A stretch of DNA of 64,000 nt, from positions 1 to 64,000 of the forward strand of contig NZ_JACYXK010000022.1 of the NCBI RefSeq assembly GCF_014842975.1, written 5' to 3'. Below are positions 9,182 through 17,572 of this stretch, piece after piece. Every line of letters starts with the position of its first letter. The stretch's first letter is position 1. A program made the position numbers and the translations under genes. The notes below the pieces were generated by a model, which worked only from the letters and a program-made list of their open reading frames with translations, searched no databases and was not told the origin of the DNA. The stretch is from Rhodanobacter sp. DHB23. GTDB lineage: Bacteria > Pseudomonadota > Gammaproteobacteria > Xanthomonadales > Rhodanobacteraceae.

Positions 9182-9868
9182 ATGCGCGTACTGGTGATCG
9201 AAGACAACAGCGATATCGCGACCAACATCGGCGATTATCTGGAAGACCGCGGCCACGTGGTGGACTTCGCCGGCGACGGCGTCACCGGCCTGCACCTGGC
9301 GGTGGTGCACGATTTCGACGTGATCGTGCTGGACCTCACGCTGCCTGGCCTCGACGGCCTGGAGGTGGCGAAGAAGCTGCGCCACGAGGCGCACAAGCAG
9401 ACGCCGATCCTGATGCTCACCGCGCGCGATGCGCTGGAGCAGAAACTCACCGGCTTCGAGTCCGGCGCCGACGACTACATGACCAAGCCGTTCGCGCTGC
9501 AGGAGCTTTCCGCGCGCCTCGAAGTGCTGGCGCGCCGCGGCAAGGGCCCGCAGAGCCGCGTACTCAAGGTGGCCGACCTTACCTTCAACCTCGACACGCT
9601 CACCGTGAGCCGCGCGGGCAAGGCGATCCAGCTCAACCCGATCGGCCTCAAGCTGCTGCAGGCGCTGATGGAAGCCAGCCCCTCGGTGGTGACGCGGCAG
9701 GACCTGGAGCAGAAGGTGTGGGGCGAGGAGCTGCCCGACTCCGATTCGCTGCGCGTGCACATCCACGGCCTGCGCGCGGCGATCGACAAGCCCTTCGACA
9801 AGCCGCTGATCCACACGCGGCACGGCATCGGCTACCGCATGGTCGAGCCGGATGCAGTGCAGGCTTGA
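9182..9868 (+). CDS. OmpR/PhoB-family response regulator
   Basis: 228-residue transcription factor. The receiver domain (1-120) has the acidic pair Glu7/Asp8, phosphoacceptor Asp51 and Lys102 in the MTKPF motif. The C-terminal winged helix (about 128-222) carries the usual GYRM end. GGAG lies 6 nt before ATG 9182. The partner sensor kinase begins 15 bases downstream. I cannot assign the stimulus; the target genes are not evident here. Confidence 0.93.
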   Translation: MRVLVIEDNSDIATNIGDYLEDRGHVVDFAGDGVTGLHLAVVHDFDVIVLDLTLPGLDGLEVAKKLRHEAHKQTPILMLTARDALEQKLTGFESGADDYMTKPFALQELSARLEVLARRGKGPQSRVLKVADLTFNLDTLTVSRAGKAIQLNPIGLKLLQALMEASPSVVTRQDLEQKVWGEELPDSDSLRVHIHGLRAAIDKPFDKPLIHTRHGIGYRMVEPDAVQA

Positions 9869-9883
9869 CGCAGTCCCAGCCTG

Positions 9884-11167
9884 ATGCAATCACGCCGCAA
9901 GCTCCGTTTCCGCCTCGTCCTCTCCTTCGCGCTGTTCGGCTTCGGCCTCAGCGCGTTGTTCGCCGTGGCTTCGTTGTACGTGCGTGCCAAGGTGGAGGAC
10001 CAACTGGTCAACGCCAGTCTGCAGAACGACGTGGACCAGGCGGTGGACAACGCGATCTACCATCCCGACCAGGACTTCCATTCCGAGTTGATCGAGGGGT
10101 GGGTGAAGAGCGATCGCACGCTCTACAAGATGCCCCTGGCCTGGCAGAACCTCGGCAGCGGCGTGCATGACATCTATGAGACCGACACCAAGGGCCGGGC
10201 CAGGCACTACAAGCTGGCGGTGCGGCGCAAGGACGGAATCATCGGCTTCACCCGCTACGACATCAGCCGCGAGGACCTTGGCAAACGCCAGCTGATCACC
10301 GCGCTGATCGCCGTGGTGGTGATGTTCAGCCTGCTCTCGCTGGCCATCGGCCTGTGGCTATCGCGCAAGGTGCTGAAGCCGGTGACCCAGCTCGCGCAGC
10401 GCATCCGCGATTTCCGCAAGGCCGGCAAGGCCGAGCCGCTGTCGCAGCATTTCGCCGACGACGAGGTGGGCGAGTTGGCGCGGGCGCTGGACGATTATTC
10501 GGCCCGCCTCACCGCGATGGTGGAGCGCGACCGCGAGTTCAACTCCGACGTCAGCCACGAGCTGCGCACGCCGCTGGCGGTGATCGCCAGCACCACCGAA
10601 CTGCTGCAGGGTTCGCCCGACCTCACGCCCAAGCTGGCCGAACGCCTGAAGCGCATCGAGCGCGCCTCGCGCCAGGCCACCGAGCTGATCGAGGCGCTGC
10701 TGCTGCTGTCGCGCGCCGAGCGCCGCGGCCCCACGCGCGGCGAAACCACCGAGGTGGCCAAGGTCGCCGCCGACGTGATCGAGAGCCAGCGCCCGCAGGT
10801 GCGCGGCAAGCCGATCGAGATCGAGCTGGCAGCGCGCGAGCCGCTCAGCGTCAATGCGCCGGCCTCGGTGTTGTCGGTGGCGCTCACCAACCTGATCGGC
10901 AACGCGATCAAGTACACGCTGGAAGGCACGGTGCGCGTCGAAGTGGGCGCGGGCCGCATCGAGGTGATCGACACCGGCCCCGGCATCAAGCCCGAGGACG
11001 CCGAGAAGCTGTTCCAGCGCGGCGTGCGCGGCGAGGGTGCGGGCGGCAGCGGCGCGGGCCTCGGTCTCGCCATCGTGCGCCGGCTGTGCGAGCTCTACGG
11101 CTGGCAGGTGGCCATGCGCCCGCGCAGCGACGCCAACGGTGCGATCGCCAGCATCGTGTTCGGCTGA
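9884..11167 (+). CDS. Sensor histidine kinase
   Basis: 427-residue inner-membrane kinase pairing with the response regulator just upstream. Transmembrane helices lie at about residues 10-33 and 137-159, with a ~100-residue periplasmic sensor between them. HAMP follows to about 215. The HisKA box SDVSHELRTP has phosphorylated His225. The ATPase region has N box NLIGNAIKYT, G1 DTGPGIK and G2 GAGLGLAI. The periplasmic part is unlike any sensor fold I can name. The start follows the regulator's stop by 15 bases. Confidence 0.92.
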   Translation: MQSRRKLRFRLVLSFALFGFGLSALFAVASLYVRAKVEDQLVNASLQNDVDQAVDNAIYHPDQDFHSELIEGWVKSDRTLYKMPLAWQNLGSGVHDIYETDTKGRARHYKLAVRRKDGIIGFTRYDISREDLGKRQLITALIAVVVMFSLLSLAIGLWLSRKVLKPVTQLAQRIRDFRKAGKAEPLSQHFADDEVGELARALDDYSARLTAMVERDREFNSDVSHELRTPLAVIASTTELLQGSPDLTPKLAERLKRIERASRQATELIEALLLLSRAERRGPTRGETTEVAKVAADVIESQRPQVRGKPIEIELAAREPLSVNAPASVLSVALTNLIGNAIKYTLEGTVRVEVGAGRIEVIDTGPGIKPEDAEKLFQRGVRGEGAGGSGAGLGLAIVRRLCELYGWQVAMRPRSDANGAIASIVFG

Positions 11168-11174
11168 GGCTTCC

Positions 11175-11253
11175 GCAGGAGCGCACCCTGTGCGCGAATG
11201 CTCCTGGCTCTGATCGAAGTATCAGAGCATTCGCGCACAGGGTGTGCTCCTGC
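11175..11253. repeat. Family 1 palindromic repeat, copy 2
   Basis: GCAGGAGCGCACCCTGTGCG...ATGCTC and its mirrored arm ending GTGTGCTCCTGC. It lies between the convergent kinase gene and the small membrane-protein gene, 7 bases from each stop, a likely bidirectional 3'-end structure. Confidence 0.85.
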
Positions 11254-11259
11254 ACGTGG

Positions 11260-11694
11260 TCAGCGCAGCTTCAAGACCAGCCACGAGAGCAGCGCGAGCA
11301 GGTTGATGCCGATGTGCGAGGCCGCGGGCCCGCCGACGGCGAGCACGAAGCCCTGGCTGGCGAAATGCGAAGCCAGTCCAAGATGCGGGGGCAGGTGCAG
11401 CGTGGCGAACACGTTGACGTAGCCGCCGCAATGCAGCGCATAGGTGAAGACCGGCGTGGCGACCAGCGGCAACTGCAGCAGCTGCGCCCAGCCCGACCAG
11501 CGCACGCCGCGCTCGCTGTTCTCCAGCAGCGACACGCCCGCTACCAGCACGAAGGCGTACAGCGCCAGCCCGATCAATGCGACCACGCTGTCGCCGGCGC
11601 GGAATGGCAGCAGGCGGTACAGCATCAGGATCATGCCGTAGCAACCACCGGCCACTTCGAGGATGCCGATCAGGCGGAACAGGATGGGGCGCAC
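11260..11694 (-). CDS. Small four-helix membrane protein of unknown function
   Basis: 144 residues with four predicted membrane helices (about 5-27, 37-58, 70-90, 115-141). The start is a GTG at 11694 without a strong ribosome site. I do not recognise a family. It lies 74 bases downstream of srkA on the same strand and may be co-transcribed with it. Confidence 0.65.
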   Translation of the reverse strand: MRPILFRLIGILEVAGGCYGMILMLYRLLPFRAGDSVVALIGLALYAFVLVAGVSLLENSERGVRWSGWAQLLQLPLVATPVFTYALHCGGYVNVFATLHLPPHLGLASHFASQGFVLAVGGPAASHIGINLLALLSWLVLKLR

Positions 11695-11768
11695 GCGTTT
11701 GTCTCGCTCGAAAAAAGGGGGAGCTTAGGCCATCGGCGCGAAACGCGCGCTGTCTTGCGCGATGCCGG

Positions 11769-12713
11769 TCATTCCAGCGCGTCGGCAAGCTCGTGCAGGT
11801 CGGCGATGTGCTCGTCCCACCAGCGTGCCTCGGCCGCGAACGGGAACGCCGCCGGGAAGGCGGGGTCGTGCCAGCGCTGGGCGATCCATCCCGCGTAGTG
11901 CAGCTGGCGCATCGCGCGCAGCGCGGGCACCAGCGCGAGCTCCGCAGGATCGAAGTCGCGCAGCTGGGCGTAGCCGTCCAGCAGCGCGTGCATCGCCGCG
12001 TCGTCGCTGGCGAGCATCCACAGGTCCTGCACCGCGGGGCCCGTGCGCGCGTCGTCGAGGTCGACGAAATGCGGACCGGCGTCGGTCCACAGGATGTTGC
12101 CGGGGTGGCAGTCGCCGTGCAGGCGCAGGCTGCGCACCGGGCCGACGGCGGCCAGGCGCGCGGCAACGGCGTCGTCCAGTCGTTGCGCCGCGTTGCGGTA
12201 GGCGCCCTGCAGGTGCACGGGCAGCAGCGACGAGGCCAGCACGGCCTGCATCGGCTGCGCGACCATCGCGGCGCGGTCCAGCGTGCCGCGATGCGCGAAC
12301 GGGCGGCGCGCGCCCACTGCATGCAGGCGCGCGAGCAGGCGGCCCAGCCATTCCAGCTGCTCGCGCGACTCCAGCGCCGGCGCGCGGCCGCCATGGCGCG
12401 GCGCCAGCGCGTAACGGAAGCCGCCGTGGTGCAGCAGGCTGCGGCCGTCGAACAGCAGCGGCGCCACCATCGGCACCTCGTCGCCGGCCAGCTCCTGCGC
12501 AAACGCGTGCTCCTCGAGGATGGCCGCGTCGCTCCAGCGGCCGGGGCGGTAGAACTTCGCGATCACCGGCGGCGCATCCTCGATGCCCACCTGCCACACG
12601 CGGTTCTCGTAGCTGTTGAGCGCGAGCAGGCGGCCGTCCGGCCACAGGCCGCAGGCGCTGGCGGCGTCCAGCACGAGGTCGGGCGTGAGCCGGGCGTAAG
12701 GGGCGGTGTTCAA
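11769..12713 (-). CDS. srkA: Stress response kinase A (SrkA/YihE-like)
   Basis: 314-residue aminoglycoside-phosphotransferase-fold Ser/Thr kinase. E. coli SrkA protects against stress-induced, MazF-linked cell death. Visible features are the invariant Lys53 in VIAKFYRPGRW, the catalytic loop HGDCHPGNIL (199-208) and the metal-binding FVDLDDA. The frame is open far upstream, so the start is inferred: TTG 12713 overlaps the upstream stop as TTGA, implying translational coupling, and gives a length near E. coli's 328. The start is the least certain part. Confidence 0.85.
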   Translation of the reverse strand: MNTAPYARLTPDLVLDAASACGLWPDGRLLALNSYENRVWQVGIEDAPPVIAKFYRPGRWSDAAILEEHAFAQELAGDEVPMVAPLLFDGRSLLHHGGFRYALAPRHGGRAPALESREQLEWLGRLLARLHAVGARRPFAHRGTLDRAAMVAQPMQAVLASSLLPVHLQGAYRNAAQRLDDAVAARLAAVGPVRSLRLHGDCHPGNILWTDAGPHFVDLDDARTGPAVQDLWMLASDDAAMHALLDGYAQLRDFDPAELALVPALRAMRQLHYAGWIAQRWHDPAFPAAFPFAAEARWWDEHIADLHELADALE

Positions 12714-13150
12714 CGCGATGCCACTGCCCCGGCCGGCACCACCGCCATGGTGATGCGCGACATGCACACCAGCTTCCCGCGTTCGTCCTCGATGCGGATT
12801 TCCCACACCTGGGTGCTGCGGCCGAGGTGCAGGGCCTTCGCGGTGCCGGTGACGAGGCCTTCGCGCACGCCGCGCACGTGGTTGGCGTTGATCTCCAGCC
12901 CCACCGCGCGGAACTGCGCCGGGTCCAGCGTGAGCATGGCGGCGGTGCTGCCCAGCGTTTCGGCCAGTGCCACCGAGGCGCCGCCGTGCAGCAGGCCGTA
13001 GGGCTGGTGGGTGCGGGCGTCCACCGGCATGGTGCCGCGCAGCCAGTCCTCGCCGATGTCGGTGATGCGGATGCCCAGCACCTGCATCAGCGTGTCGGCG
13101 CTCCATGCGTTGATGCGCGAAAGGTCGGTTTCCTGCTGCCAGATGGCCAT
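12710..13150 (-). CDS. Hotdog-fold thioesterase (EntH/MenI-like)
   Basis: 146-residue PaaI/YdiI-type acyl-CoA thioesterase. The signature LLHGGASVALAETLGS carries the catalytic glutamate and the HGG turn. The ATRN-like NANHVRGV and GTAKALHLGRST strands follow. Homologues cleave 1,4-dihydroxy-2-naphthoyl-CoA or aryl thioesters; the substrate here is unknown. I chose ATG 13150 because GAGGA lies 6 nt upstream; the ATG six bases earlier abuts the ribosome site. It is divergent from the flavoreductase gene. Confidence 0.88.
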   Translation of the reverse strand: MAIWQQETDLSRINAWSADTLMQVLGIRITDIGEDWLRGTMPVDARTHQPYGLLHGGASVALAETLGSTAAMLTLDPAQFRAVGLEINANHVRGVREGLVTGTAKALHLGRSTQVWEIRIEDERGKLVCMSRITMAVVPAGAVASR

Positions 13151-13206
13151 GGTCATTCCTCGTGGACAGGCATGCATTGTCGGCCGGGGAGCATCGCGGC
13201 GACAAT

Positions 13207-14262
13207 GTGCGCGTGTTCACCGTCACCCTGCAAAGCAGCGGCCGTCGCTTCGACGTGGCCGCGGGCGAAACCGTGCTGGAGGCCGCGCAGCGCGCCGGCA
13301 TCGCCTTGCCGTATTCGTGCCGCGCGGGCGTCTGCGGCAGCTGCAAGGCCACCCTGCTGGCCGGCCGCTGCGAGTACCCGCGCAACCCGCCGCTGGCGCT
13401 GGATGCGGACGAGCGCGCCCATCGCGCCGTGCTGCTGTGCCAGGCGGTGCCGGCCAGTGACCTGCTGCTGGAGGCGCGCGAGGTGGCCTCGGTGGAGGAC
13501 GTCGCGCGCCGCCGGCTCACCGTGCAGGTGGCCAGCAAGCGGCTGCTGGCGCCCGACGTCACCGGCCTCTACCTGCAACCCGCGGACGGCGAGCCGCGCC
13601 TGCAGTGGCTGCCGGGGCAATACCTCGACGTGCTGCTGGAGGATGGCCGGCGCCGCTCGTTTTCCATCGCCGGCGGGCCGCAGGCGGACGGCAGCATCGA
13701 GCTGCACGTGCGCCATGTCGCGGGCGGTGGCTTCACCTCGCAGGTGGCCGGTGCGCTGGCCGTGGGTGACGCGCTGCGCATCGAGGCGCCGCTGGGCACC
13801 TTCGTGGCGCGCGAGGATTCGGAGCGGCCGATGGTCTTCGTGGCCGGCGGCACCGGCATCGCGCCGGTGAAGGCCATCGTCGAGCACTTCATCGAGCTCG
13901 GCACGCGCCGCGCGATGGACGTGTACTGGGGCGTGCGCCGCGCGGCGGACCTGTACCTGCTGCCGCAGATCGAGCAATGGCAGCGGCGCGCGCGGCAGTT
14001 GCGCTTCCACGCGGTGCTGTCGGAGGAAGGGCTGGCGTCGGGCCTGCGCGTGGGGCTGGCGCACGAGGCGGTGCTGGCCGACCATGCCGACCTCTCGGCG
14101 CACGATGTCTACATGAGCGGGCCGCCCGCAATGATCGACGTGGCGCGCCATCGCTTCGTGGCGGCGGGCCTGCCGGAAGAGCGGCTGTACTACGACTCGT
14201 TCGAGTACGCGCCGGACGTGCTGGCGCAGATCATCGCCGCGCGGGCGGGTTTCCACCCGTAG
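13207..14262 (+). CDS. 2Fe-2S/FAD/NAD(P)H oxidoreductase (CDP-6-deoxy-delta-3,4-glucoseen reductase-like)
   Basis: 351-residue electron-transfer protein. An N-terminal plant-type ferredoxin domain has cluster cysteines 38, 43, 46 and 78. It is followed by an FNR-type FAD domain (motif RSFSIAGG near 153) and an NAD(P)-binding domain (VAGGTGIAPVKA near 215, MSGPPAMID near the end). The architecture matches AscD/RfbI reductases and oxygenase reductase components. No partner oxygenase or dehydratase is visible here, so the physiological partner is unknown. The frame allows GTG 13162, but homologous architecture favours GTG 13207. Its TAG stop is part of a family 1 repeat. Confidence 0.85.
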   Translation: MRVFTVTLQSSGRRFDVAAGETVLEAAQRAGIALPYSCRAGVCGSCKATLLAGRCEYPRNPPLALDADERAHRAVLLCQAVPASDLLLEAREVASVEDVARRRLTVQVASKRLLAPDVTGLYLQPADGEPRLQWLPGQYLDVLLEDGRRRSFSIAGGPQADGSIELHVRHVAGGGFTSQVAGALAVGDALRIEAPLGTFVAREDSERPMVFVAGGTGIAPVKAIVEHFIELGTRRAMDVYWGVRRAADLYLLPQIEQWQRRARQLRFHAVLSEEGLASGLRVGLAHEAVLADHADLSAHDVYMSGPPAMIDVARHRFVAAGLPEERLYYDSFEYAPDVLAQIIAARAGFHP

Positions 14263-14333
14263 GAGCACCCTGTGCGCGATGGCTCTGATGCCCGATCAGA
14301 GCCAAAGCCATCGCGCACAGGGTGCGCTCCTAC
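14259..14333. repeat. Family 1 palindromic repeat, copy 3
   Basis: GTAGGAGCACCCTGTGCGCG...GGCTCTGATG and the mirrored arm ending GTGCGCTCCTAC. The element supplies the TAG stop of the upstream gene (14260-14262) and lies between two convergent genes. Confidence 0.87.
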
Positions 14334-14341
14334 CGCATTCC

Positions 14342-14788
14342 TCATTTGTTGCCCTTGGCCACCGGCAGTTGCGCCTGCTGCCAGGACAGCACGCCGCCGC
14401 CCAGGGTATAGACCTTCTGGAAGCCGGCCTTGACCAGCCGCTGCGCGGCCTTGGCCGAGTTGCCGTTGCCGTCCTTGTCCATCACCACCACCGGCAGTTC
14501 CCTGGCCTTGGCCAGGTCCTTGTTCTCGGGGTCGAACTGGCTCATCGACACGTGGCGCGCGCCGGGCACATGCATCTTCTCGAAGTCGGTGATGGCCGAG
14601 AGGTCGATCAGCAGCGGGTTGTCGCGGTTGATGATCTGGGTGAGGCCGGCCGGCGTCAGCACCTTGGTCTTGCTGAACAGCTCGCCGAGCTGCACCACGA
14701 TCAGGGCGGCCAGCAGGACCGCGAACAGCGCGGCCAGCGCCACGTGGTTGCCGATGAACTGGGGCAGCTTGTGCAGGAAATCTTGCAT
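14342..14788 (-). CDS. Membrane-anchored rhodanese-like protein lacking the active-site cysteine
   Basis: 148 residues: an N-terminal membrane helix (about 16-36) and a rhodanese domain, similar in layout to E. coli YibN. Structural motifs are clear: LLIDLSAITDFEKMHVPGARHV, then VVVMDKDGNGNSA, then VYTLGGGVLSW. Where active rhodaneses have a Cys at the start of the active-site loop (VVVYCxxGxRS), this protein has Asp/Lys. It therefore probably cannot carry a persulfide and may bind instead of catalyse. It converges on the flavoreductase gene across the family 1 repeat. Confidence 0.85.
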   Translation of the reverse strand: MQDFLHKLPQFIGNHVALAALFAVLLAALIVVQLGELFSKTKVLTPAGLTQIINRDNPLLIDLSAITDFEKMHVPGARHVSMSQFDPENKDLAKARELPVVVMDKDGNGNSAKAAQRLVKAGFQKVYTLGGGVLSWQQAQLPVAKGNK

Positions 14789-14874
14789 GTCGGTTCCACG
14801 GGCGCGACAGCCGCGCCGTTGCGTTCAAACCGGCGATTATAGGCGATCCGGGCGCCTGTCCCGCCCCGGCAGGC

Positions 14875-15285
14875 TCAGTCCTGGTCCAGGTCCGGCGGCC
14901 CGCTCTCCAGCCACCAGTGCTTGGCCTTCTCGTCGTAGCGCCAGAGCTGGTGCACGACGATGCTGCGCTCGGCCTGGGTGTGGTTGTTGATGAAGCTGAT
15001 GCGCACCGTCTGCTTCACCTCGTGGTCGTTCAGCGCCACCGGGCCGGAGCCGTCGTCGTAGTCGCTCACGCGCACCTGCTGGTAGCGCTGCAGGTCGAAG
15101 TCGGTGGGCGGGTGCGCCTTGAGCACGTCGGGGTCGACGAACTGCAGCGCGCTCTGCAGGCCGCTCCAGCGCACCGCGCCGGCGTAGCCGTTGAGCGTGG
15201 TGACCAGGCTGTCGTTGCGGACGTTCTGCGTGCAGCCGGCGAGCAGCACGACGGCGATGGCGAGTGTAGGCAGGATGCGGCGCAT
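14875..15285 (-). CDS. Small lipoprotein of unknown function
   Basis: 136 residues beginning with a lipoprotein signal (MRRILPTLAI...) ending in the lipobox LLAGC, so it should be lipid-anchored in the periplasm or outer membrane. The mature part is mixed alpha/beta with an IVVHQLWRYDEKAKHWWLESG end. I do not recognise the family. ATG 15285 is supported by GGGGAGA 6 nt upstream. Confidence 0.75.
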   Translation of the reverse strand: MRRILPTLAIAVVLLAGCTQNVRNDSLVTTLNGYAGAVRWSGLQSALQFVDPDVLKAHPPTDFDLQRYQQVRVSDYDDGSGPVALNDHEVKQTVRISFINNHTQAERSIVVHQLWRYDEKAKHWWLESGPPDLDQD

Positions 15286-15364
15286 GGACGTTCTCCCCGG
15301 AGACCCGTGCATTCTGCGGTGGCGGGAGCGCCGCTTCAATCGCGGTATCCGGAGTCCGGGGCTG

Positions 15365-15826
15365 CTATCGCCCGGGTTCCTTGGCCACGAAGCGCGCGGA
15401 CAGCGTGGCGGCGGGCTTGCCGTCCGCGCCGGGCACGCTGCATGCCACCTCGATGCGCGCCTTGCCGCGGGCTTGCAGGGTGTCGAAGAAGCTGGCCCAG
15501 TCCGCGCCCGCGGCGAGCCGCGCCTCGGCGTGGAAGTCCGCCCACACCGGTTGCAGGTAGCGCACGGTGGACTCGCCCACGAAGACGTCGCAGTGGTGGC
15601 CGCGCGCGCGCAGCGCGAGTTCCGCCAGGCCCCAGCCGGTCAGCGTCATCAGGCTCACCAGGCTGCCGCCGAAGGCGCAGCCCTTGTCGTTGACGTTTGG
15701 CGCCAGCGGCGCGCGCAGGGCCAGCCGGTCCTCGTCGTGGGCCAGCAGTTCGAGCTCCATCGCCCGTGCCAGCGGGATCTTGTCGCGGATGAAGCGGATC
15801 AGGTCGGAAGCGTCGTGGTCGGTCAT
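15365..15826 (-). CDS. YiiD C-terminal-type hotdog thioesterase
   Basis: 153-residue single hotdog domain resembling the putative thioesterase C-terminal half of YiiD. LAPNVNDKGCAFGGSLVSL carries the hotdog helix with NDKGxAFGGS, typical of that group, and GESTVRYLQPV forms a later strand. The substrate is unknown. It starts at ATG 15826 (MTDHDASDLI); an earlier in-frame ATG adds eight basic residues. Confidence 0.82.
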   Translation of the reverse strand: MTDHDASDLIRFIRDKIPLARAMELELLAHDEDRLALRAPLAPNVNDKGCAFGGSLVSLMTLTGWGLAELALRARGHHCDVFVGESTVRYLQPVWADFHAEARLAAGADWASFFDTLQARGKARIEVACSVPGADGKPAATLSARFVAKEPGR

Positions 15827-15867
15827 GCGCCGGATTGTAGTGCGGTGCATGCCGCGGCCAGGTCGTT

Positions 15868-17571
15868 TCAGCGCGTCGCCGGCCAGGGCGAGCGTCCGCC
15901 GCCGGCGACGAAGCGTTCGGTCACGAGCCCCAGCACCGGCAGTGGCACGGGACCGGGCGCGAGCACGGCGTCATGGAAGGCGCGGATGTCGAAGCGCCCG
16001 CCCAGCGCGCGTTCGGCCTGCGCGCGCGCGTCGAGGAAGGCCAGTTGGCCGAGGTAGTAGGACAGCGCCTGCCCGGGCCACGCGATGTAGCGGTCCACCT
16101 CGGTGCCGATCTCGTGTTCGGCCAGCGTGGTGTGCTCGCGCAGGTACGCGCAGGCTTCGTCGCGGCTCCAGCCGCCGTGGTGCAGGCCGGTGTCCACCAC
16201 CAGCCGGCAGGCGCGCCACATCTGGAAGCCGAGGTAGCCGAAATGGTCCCACGGCGTTTCGTACAGGCCCATCTCCACGCCGAGGCGCTCCGAGTACAGC
16301 GCCCAGCCTTCGGTGTAGGCGGAGTTCTGCGCCTGGCGGCGGAACGGCGGCAGGTCCTCGCGTTCGGCGGCCAGCGGCATCTGCAGCGCGTGGCCGGGCG
16401 CGGCTTCGTGCAGGGTCAAGGCAGTGAGTGCGTAGAGCGGTCGCGCCGGCAGGTTCCAGGTGTTGACGAGGTAGTAGCCCGCGCCGCCGCGGCCGAAGGT
16501 GCTGCTGGGCGCCAGTTCGTCCGGCACCGGCATGATCTCGAAGCGCCGGCGCGGCAGCCGGCCGATCCATTGCCCGAGCACGCCGTTGACGCGGTTGGCG
16601 ATCCACGCGGCCTGCTTGAGCAGTTCGTCGGCGCTCTTGGCGTAGAAGCGCGGATCGCTGCGCAGGTAGTGCTGGAACGCGGCGAAGTCGCCCTTGAAGC
16701 CGGTGTCGCGGATGCAGCGGTCCATCTCCGCGTGGAGCTTCGCCACCTCGTCGCGGCCCAGCGCGTGGATCGCCTCGGGGCCGAGGTCCAGCGTGGTGAA
16801 CTTGCGGATCTGCGCGCGGTAGTAGTCCGCGCCATCGGGCAGCGCGCCCGCGGCAAAACTGGAACGGGCCTGCGGGATGTATTCCCCGCGCATGAAGTCG
16901 AGCAGGCGCGCATGCGCCGGAATCACCGCGTCGCGGATCGTGCGCAGGGCCGCTTCGCGCAGGCGTGCCTGCGCGGCGGGCGCGATGTTCGACGGCAACC
17001 GGCGCAGCGGCGTGAACAGCAGGTTGCTCTCGTCGCCCGCGTGGACGATCGCAGCGATTGAGGTCTCGTGGCCGCCCAGCGAAGTGCGCGGCAAGCTGAA
17101 GCCGCGCGCGAGGCCGGCGCGCATGTTGGCGATGTTCCCGGCGAACCAGCGCGGGATGTCGTCGAGCAGGCCGAGGTAGCGCTCCGCGTCGGCGAGGTCG
17201 TGCAGTGGCCTGCGCGCGGTGTAGCCGAGGTTGCTCCAGAACGCGCTGTCGCTGGTCAGCGGCATCTGCCAGCTGCGGAAGCGCTGGTCGTCGTGCAGGC
17301 TTTCGACCTGGTGGCGATGGACGGCGAGGTTGATCTTGTCCTCGGCCTCCAGCGCGTCGGCGTCGAGGCGATCCAGCGCGTGCAGCGTGTCGGCCCAGCG
17401 CCGTTCGCGCGTCGCCTGCGCATCCGGATCGACGCGTGGCAGGTGGTCGGCGGGCAGGGCGTCGTTGTCTTCCTCGTCGGCGCCGGCGAACTCGCGCCGG
17501 CGCCACGCCCATTCGCGCGCGCAGATCGCGCGCAGGCGGCGGGCGCTTTCGTCGTGGCGGGCGTGTGGCAT
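15868..17571 (-). CDS. DUF885 family metallopeptidase-like protein
   Basis: 567 residues of the DUF885 family, which has a gluzincin-like all-helical fold. The zinc-binding HEAAPGH motif lies at about residues 388-394, with TEGWALYSERLG as the downstream glutamate helix. No signal peptide is seen, so a cytoplasmic peptidase acting on imported peptides is likely. ATG 17571 starts 1 base after the upstream M24 gene stops, so the two are almost certainly translated from one message. The substrate is not known; the neighbouring Xaa-Pro peptidase suggests proline-containing peptides. Confidence 0.85.
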   Translation of the reverse strand: MPHARHDESARRLRAICAREWAWRRREFAGADEEDNDALPADHLPRVDPDAQATRERRWADTLHALDRLDADALEAEDKINLAVHRHQVESLHDDQRFRSWQMPLTSDSAFWSNLGYTARRPLHDLADAERYLGLLDDIPRWFAGNIANMRAGLARGFSLPRTSLGGHETSIAAIVHAGDESNLLFTPLRRLPSNIAPAAQARLREAALRTIRDAVIPAHARLLDFMRGEYIPQARSSFAAGALPDGADYYRAQIRKFTTLDLGPEAIHALGRDEVAKLHAEMDRCIRDTGFKGDFAAFQHYLRSDPRFYAKSADELLKQAAWIANRVNGVLGQWIGRLPRRRFEIMPVPDELAPSSTFGRGGAGYYLVNTWNLPARPLYALTALTLHEAAPGHALQMPLAAEREDLPPFRRQAQNSAYTEGWALYSERLGVEMGLYETPWDHFGYLGFQMWRACRLVVDTGLHHGGWSRDEACAYLREHTTLAEHEIGTEVDRYIAWPGQALSYYLGQLAFLDARAQAERALGGRFDIRAFHDAVLAPGPVPLPVLGLVTERFVAGGGRSPWPATR

Positions 17572-17572
17572 G

